A stretch of 64,000 nt of DNA from Phycisphaerae bacterium. Lineage in GTDB: Bacteria > Planctomycetota > Phycisphaerae > JAJVII01. Position 1 is the first letter of the stretch. Every line of letters begins with the position of its first letter. Shown piece after piece: positions 60,420 to 64,000 of the stretch. The notes under the pieces are model-generated. The model had not been told where the DNA came from. It made no database searches and saw only the letters and a program-made list of their open reading frames with translations. The translations under genes and the position numbers were made by a program. The stretch covers positions 62,001 to 126,000 of the forward strand of contig JAJVII010000012.1 of assembly GCA_022072085.1 (NCBI GenBank), in the 5' to 3' direction.

Positions 60420-60478
60420 CCGCACCGCCCGCTCCCTGACGGTCGCGGCCCACCGTGTACTGAATCCTGTAGAAGCAA

Positions 60479-60600
60479 TCTTCACCACAGAGAACACAGA
60501 GAGCACAGAGTCGGGAGTATCAAAAAATTCTTGATTTCAGGCATTTCTTGACGCTTCTGACCTCCTCTGTGATCTCGGTGTCCTCTGTGGTGAATGAAGA
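60479..60600. repeat. Imperfect inverted repeat of the CACCACAGAGAACACAGAG type
   Basis: TCTTCACCACAGAGAACACA near 60479 is mirrored by the stretch up to 60600 reading TGTCCTCTGTGGTGAATGAA, with an AT-rich centre (CAAAAAATTCTTGATTTC). Similar repeats occur between genes in many bacterial genomes and MAGs. It fills most of the 333-bp gap between sat and cysC, where no gene is seen. Confidence 0.6.
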
Positions 60601-60752
60601 TTTCTTTTGCAGGCCTCAATAGCCGCGAGCGTAAGCGAGCGCGTAGACAAGCGTGCGGCCGATCGCAAGATCGTAGCCGCCGAACTCAACCTGCGTAACC
60701 GTTCGATCGAAAAGAACTGACCGCAACACCACCGCACGCAAGGAGACTTCCT

Positions 60753-61370
60753 TTGGCCGAGCAGAAAGCCACCAACATCGTCTGGCATGAAGGGCACGTC
60801 AGCCGCTCCAAGCGGGAGGAACTGCTGGCCCAGCACGGCGCGACCGTCTGGTTCACCGGCCTGCCCAGCAGCGGCAAGAGCACCGTCGCCTTCTCCGTCG
60901 AGCACGCCCTGATCCAGCAGGGCCGGCTGGCCTACGTCCTGGACGGCGACAATGTCCGCCACGGGCTGAACAAGAACCTGGGATTCTCCGCCGCCGACCG
61001 CGAGGAGAACATCCGCCGCATCGGCGAGGTCTGCAAACTCTTCGCCGACGCCGGCGTGATCTGCCTGGCCAGCTTCGTCAGCCCCTACGTCAAGGACCGT
61101 GACAACGTGCGCAAGATTCACGACGCAGCCGGCCTGCCCTTCATCGAGGTCTTCGTGGACGTGCCGGTCAACGAGTGCGAGAAGCGCGACCCCAAGGGTC
61201 TCTACGCCAAGGCCCGCAAGGGCGAGATCAAAGGCTTCACCGGCATCGACGACCCCTACGAGCCGCCGGTCAAGCCGGAGCTGGCCCTCAAGAACGCCGA
61301 GGGCACCGTCGCCGACGCCGCCGCCCAGGTCCTGGCCCTGCTCAAGGCCAAGGGCGTCCTGAGCAAGTGA
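60753..61370 (+). CDS. cysC: Adenylylsulfate kinase
   Basis: 205 aa from TTG 60753 with AAGGAG seven bases upstream. Walker A GLPSSGKSTVAF near residue 36, the APS-binding LDGDNVRHGLNKNLGFSAAD, and FVSPYVKDRDNVRKIH and DPKGLYAKARKGEIKGFTGI typical of CysC. It phosphorylates APS to PAPS, the donor for sulfotransferases. It follows sat on the same strand across the repeat-bearing gap. Confidence 0.96.
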   Translation: MAEQKATNIVWHEGHVSRSKREELLAQHGATVWFTGLPSSGKSTVAFSVEHALIQQGRLAYVLDGDNVRHGLNKNLGFSAADREENIRRIGEVCKLFADAGVICLASFVSPYVKDRDNVRKIHDAAGLPFIEVFVDVPVNECEKRDPKGLYAKARKGEIKGFTGIDDPYEPPVKPELALKNAEGTVADAAAQVLALLKAKGVLSK

Positions 61371-61399
61371 CCGCCGTCGCCCATTTCCAGGACAACGAC

Positions 61400-61432
61400 A
61401 AGGGCGCCCGTCTCGCGACGGGCGCCCTTTCT
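61400..61432 (+). terminator. Strong rho-independent terminator after cysC
   Basis: A 12-pair stem, AAGGGCGCCCGT (61400-61411) with ACGGGCGCCCTT (61418-61429), loop CTCGCG, followed by TCTGTTTG. It lies 30 bp after the cysC stop. Confidence 0.85.
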
Positions 61433-61457
61433 GTTTGTGCGACCGCGGGCGCGGCGA

Positions 61458-61570
61458 TCAGGCCGACCGGACACGCTGCTGCCACCAGCGGACCGTCCGC
61501 CGCAGGCCTTCGTCGAAGTCCATCCGGGCGACGAAGCCGAAAGCCTGCCTCGCCCGCCGGCAGGTCAGTC
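61458..61570 (-). pseudogene. C-terminal remnant of an NAD-dependent sugar epimerase/dehydratase
   Basis: The minus-strand frame ends AFGFVARMDFDEGLRRTVRW, WQQRVRSA, stop at 61458. This is the usual last stretch of extended-SDR UDP-sugar epimerases (LGF.P..DF.EGLRRTV.W). The upstream part of the frame is low-complexity Arg-rich and overlaps the small membrane protein gene, so the rest of the epimerase is gone. Confidence 0.55.
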
Positions 61571-61753
61571 TCCTGACTGACGGTCCTCGGGGCCGGGAGG
61601 CCGAGACCCGCCTTTGCCTTTGATGTCTTCGGCCCGTTGGCGTGACCGGCGCTCCATGCGGAGGCACAGGAAGAACATCGCCGCCCCGCCCAGCAGGACG
61701 CCACCGAGAATGAGCGCACTACTGTCGAAATGCATCCACGTACTTGCCGACAC
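61565..61753 (-). CDS. Small single-span membrane protein
   Basis: 62 aa from GTG 61753, chosen because GGAGG lies seven bases upstream. Residues 10-31 (SALILGGVLLGGAAMFFLCL) form one membrane segment, followed by a basic, then Gly/Pro-rich cytoplasmic tail (RMERRSRQRAEDIKGKGG). No family is recognised. Too short for a confident function. Confidence 0.55.
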   Translation of the reverse strand: MSASTWMHFDSSALILGGVLLGGAAMFFLCLRMERRSRQRAEDIKGKGGSRPPGPEDRQSGD

Positions 61754-61906
61754 CTGTTCACCTCCCTCCCCCCAATCCCGGCGGACAACCCGCCCCATGC
61801 CTCCGTTCCAGACCCACTTGGGCCGGCACCCGCGGCCTGCCGGCCTCGGGAGGAAATTACCTAAGCCCGACAGAACGCGACGGACCACCGCCCCGGCACG
61901 TGAACC

Positions 61907-62281
61907 CTAGCGGAACCGCCCGGCCTTCACGTCGTAGATGGCGCTGCCGCTGTAGTGGCTGCTGACGTAGACGCAGTCGCCCTCGACGGCGAAGATGGTC
62001 TCGACCTTGTCGCCGCGCTGGATCTTGGCCGCCCCGGCGGTGGCCAGATCGTTCCGAAGTTCCGTCCCCAGTTCGACGATGTCGAAGTCCTCGAAGCCGG
62101 CTCGCTGCATCAGCCGAACGATATCGTCGGCGCTCAGCGCGATGACATCGCGGCTGGGCACCGCGACGACCTGCGCCCCGTACTGCGGCGGTGAACCGCC
62201 GCACCCCCCCGCCAGCAGCATCGGCACCAGGCACATCACCGCAAGACCCGTCCGCACCAGTCCCCGTCGTGCACTACTCAT
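61907..62281 (-). CDS. Small lipoprotein downstream of the secretin gene
   Basis: 124 aa. ATG 62281 overlaps the secretin stop by 4 bp and has GGGAG five bases upstream. The N-terminus ends in the lipobox MLLAGGC; the mature part (PSRDVIALSADDIVRLMQRA, VETIFAVEGDCVYVSSHYSG) is a small alpha/beta domain of unknown family. Tight coupling with the secretin gene suggests a pilotin-like or accessory role, but its sequence does not show a known pilotin. Confidence 0.7.
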   Translation of the reverse strand: MSSARRGLVRTGLAVMCLVPMLLAGGCGGSPPQYGAQVVAVPSRDVIALSADDIVRLMQRAGFEDFDIVELGTELRNDLATAGAAKIQRGDKVETIFAVEGDCVYVSSHYSGSAIYDVKAGRFR

Positions 62282-63666
62282 TCTGACTCCCGCTGTGCGT
62301 GGATCCGCCGCAGGCTCTCCTGCAGCGCGGTACGGAATTCCGGTCCGACGGTCGGGATGACCGGCCGCTCCTTCGCCGGCACCAGCGTCCGGGCTCCGTC
62401 GGGGCGGACGATCCGGGCGGTGATGAACACCGCCAGTTGCCTGTTGGTCTTGACCTGGGAATCATTGCGGAACAGCCGCCCGACGCCCGGGGCCTTGCCC
62501 AGCCCCGGCACCCGCACCTGGTTGACCTGGCTGCGGGAGTCCATCAGGCCGGCCACCGCCGCCGTGCCGCCGTCCTCGATGCGGATCACGCTGCGGGCCT
62601 GGCGGCGGCTGACCACGGGCAGGTCGTTCTCCCCGCGGGCCACGACGTCGCTGACCTCCACTTCCATCTCCAGCGTGATCTCGCTGTTGTCGCCGATCCG
62701 CGGGATGATCCGCAGGATAGTGCCCGATTCGATCTTCTCCAGCTGCGCCTGGACGTAGTAGGCCCCGGGCGTGGTGATCTGGAAATACTCGTCGGTGGTT
62801 ACCTTGATCTGGGCCTCGCGGTGATCCTGAGCGACCACTTGCGGCGAGGCGACGATCGTCGCCTCGTCGTTTGAGGCCAGCAGATTGAGCATCATCAGCA
62901 GGCTGTTGGTGAACTCCTTGCCAACGGTGTAGCCGATCTCAATGCCCCAGGGCCAGTCCGGCCCGGGCAGCCCCCCGCCGTGGTAGTCGGAGTTGGTGGC
63001 CAGGCCCGCCCGTATCTGCGGAAACGTCCAGCGCACGCCCAGGTCCAGCAGGTCGTTCTGCTCCAGCACCACCACGCGGGCGTTGAGCATCACGTGCCTG
63101 GGTGCCACGTCCAGTTGCTTGAGGTCATCGACGATCCGCTTGAGCACCGCCGGCGGCGCGGTGACGCAGACGGTGTGGGCGGTGGCGTCGGCCTGGGCAT
63201 AGGGGCGGAAGCCCGGCGAGAGCATCTTCACCGCCGCGTCGGCCGCCGCGTAGTCCAGCCGCAGGACCTGCGTCTGGCTGACCAGCGCGTAGGACGGACC
63301 GTCCAGGGCCGGCGAGCAGACCAGCAGGTAGCCCGGCATCTCCTTGACGGCGTAACCGGTGCCGGCCAGCAGAATCTCCAGCGCCTTGCTCAGCGGCACG
63401 TCCTTCAGTTCGCAGGTCACCACGCCCTGCACGGTGAAGTCGGGCACGATGACCACGCCGGTCTGCGCCGCGACGTCCGAGAGCGCCTGCCGCAGGCTGG
63501 TCTCGTAGAAGACGTTGGTGACCCGCTTGCCTCCGGCCGCGTCGGCGGGACTGGCGATCGGCGGGGATGAGCCGCCCGGCTGGGTCGCTGGGACCGGCTC
63601 AAACCCGTCAGCCATCACGACGGCGGGCGCCAGAGCGAGCAAGAGCATCAGGCAACTGCATTTCAT
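62278..63666 (-). CDS. Secretin (type II/IV secretion outer-membrane channel)
   Basis: 462 aa from ATG 63666 (GAGGTG upstream). A signal peptide ends at VVMADG. Residues about 50-115 form an STN/N0-like domain (TSLRQALSDVAAQTGVVIVP, LSKALEILLAGTGYAVKEMP), 120-190 an N1-like domain (RHVMLNARVVVLEQNDLLDL follows), and 235-440 the secretin core with ATIVASPQVVAQDHREAQIK, SGTILRIIPRIGDNSEITLE, GGTAAVAGLMDSRSQVNQVR and VPGLGKAPGVGRLFRN. It has fewer N-domains than classical GspD (about 650 aa). It could be the outlet for the pseudopilin-like proteins in this window. Confidence 0.88.
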   Translation of the reverse strand: MKCSCLMLLLALAPAVVMADGFEPVPATQPGGSSPPIASPADAAGGKRVTNVFYETSLRQALSDVAAQTGVVIVPDFTVQGVVTCELKDVPLSKALEILLAGTGYAVKEMPGYLLVCSPALDGPSYALVSQTQVLRLDYAAADAAVKMLSPGFRPYAQADATAHTVCVTAPPAVLKRIVDDLKQLDVAPRHVMLNARVVVLEQNDLLDLGVRWTFPQIRAGLATNSDYHGGGLPGPDWPWGIEIGYTVGKEFTNSLLMMLNLLASNDEATIVASPQVVAQDHREAQIKVTTDEYFQITTPGAYYVQAQLEKIESGTILRIIPRIGDNSEITLEMEVEVSDVVARGENDLPVVSRRQARSVIRIEDGGTAAVAGLMDSRSQVNQVRVPGLGKAPGVGRLFRNDSQVKTNRQLAVFITARIVRPDGARTLVPAKERPVIPTVGPEFRTALQESLRRIHAQRESE

Positions 63667-63679
63667 TGAACACCTCAAG

Positions 63680-64000
63680 TCACGGTTGGCCTGCCGGGGC
63701 CGGCGGCTTCGGACTCCCGTCCGGCTGACTGGTCGGAGGATCGCCCGCCGCCTGCGGCGTCGGGACGGTGAACCGGACGGCCTTGACCACCGCCGGCTTG
63801 CGCTCGGCATACTGGACCGAGACGCTGGCGATGTACTCGCCGGGATTGAGGGCCTGGGTCCAGAGGATCGGGACAACCGCCTCGCTGCCGGCCTGGATGG
63901 CCAGCGGGGTCACCGGCGGGGCCATGCCGACCGGCTGAGCGGCGGGGGTGCTGAGGCTGACCCGCACCTCCGGCCGGATGCTCACATCCCCGCTGTTGCG
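63680..64000 (-). CDS. C-terminal part of an unknown envelope protein, 5' end outside window
   Basis: 107 codons open to the window edge, ending at TGA 63680-63682, 13 bp before the secretin start. The visible sequence is a beta-sandwich (IRPEVRVSLSTPAAQPVGMA, LNPGEYIASVSVQYAERKPA) with a Pro-rich tail. It may be a pilus-assembly component in the same operon as the secretin, but the N-terminus is needed to say so. Confidence 0.6.
   Translation of the reverse strand, partial: RNSGDVSIRPEVRVSLSTPAAQPVGMAPPVTPLAIQAGSEAVVPILWTQALNPGEYIASVSVQYAERKPAVVKAVRFTVPTPQAAGDPPTSQPDGSPKPPAPAGQP

Noticed and set aside
1-64000. CRISPR arrays, tRNA, rRNA, intact insertion sequences, prophage or replication origin
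   Set aside because: No regularly spaced repeats, tRNA-like cloverleaf sequences, rRNA segments, complete transposases with terminal repeats, phage genes or DnaA-box clusters were noticed.

Overview
The window is GC-rich, densely coded DNA with mixed ATG, GTG and TTG starts. It most resembles a member of the Planctomycetota, probably a Phycisphaerae-type lineage. The signs are a large exosortase fused to an EpsI-like domain, PEP-CTERM sorting tails, a prepilin of the planctomycete solute-binding type, large secreted carbohydrate-active proteins and a deoxysugar/sulfated exopolysaccharide locus. The assignment is an inference from gene content; no rRNA or tRNA gene was seen.

Layout. 1-4.6 kb (minus): three secreted proteins, one cut by the window edge, in one operon. 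5.1-10 kb: a rhamnogalacturonan-lyase-like (PcRGLX/YetA) secreted protein, an orphan PEP-CTERM tail and a SulP sulfate permease. 10-11.7 kb: a small accessory patch with a cupin, a HicAB toxin-antitoxin pair and an unknown protein. 11.8-14.6 kb: an S8-like PEP-CTERM protein interrupted by an in-frame TAG, and a mannose-1-phosphate guanylyltransferase. 14.7-21.1 kb: two divergent GspK-like pseudopilin genes that share a perfect 1,257-bp inverted repeat. 21.2-25.5 kb: a secreted unknown, a prepilin and the exosortase. 25.8-35.5 kb: a WecA-like initiating transferase, an acyl-ACP module (GNAT, ACP, AMP ligase, SDR, hexapeptide acyltransferase), an ACP-FkbH glyceryl-type pair and a heparinase-like lyase.

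35.4-58.9 kb (minus) is one long polysaccharide operon led by a NusG/RfaH-type factor. In transcription order it holds WecB, a short class II ribonucleotide reductase, RfbB, RfbA, an NDP-hexose 2,3-dehydratase, a Gfo/Idh ketoreductase, a DegT aminotransferase, a GNAT remnant, a PLP decarboxylase, a sulfotransferase, a formyltransferase, an ATP-grasp protein, a Wzx flippase, a GT56-like transferase, a Wzy-like polymerase, a hexapeptide acyltransferase, a GT4, a two-domain dehydrogenase and a second GT4. 59.2-61.4 kb (plus) holds sat and cysC, which make PAPS. 61.4-64 kb (minus) holds an epimerase remnant, a small membrane protein, a lipoprotein, a secretin and a partial gene.

How it fits together: WecA-like and WecB proteins start a glycan on a lipid carrier. 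RfbA/RfbB, the 2,3-dehydratase, ketoreductase, aminotransferase and formyltransferase can make a formamido-2,6-dideoxyhexose. The ACP modules, ATP-grasp protein and decarboxylase could supply unusual acyl or amino-acyl decorations. SulP, Sat, CysC and the sulfotransferase can sulfate the glycan, and Wzx/Wzy export and polymerise it. The exosortase/PEP-CTERM system sorts surface proteins into this envelope. The most unusual signals are the inverted identical tract in the two pseudopilin genes, and a duplicated hairpin-plus-tail leader element in the two largest gaps near the head of the operon led by the NusG paralog.
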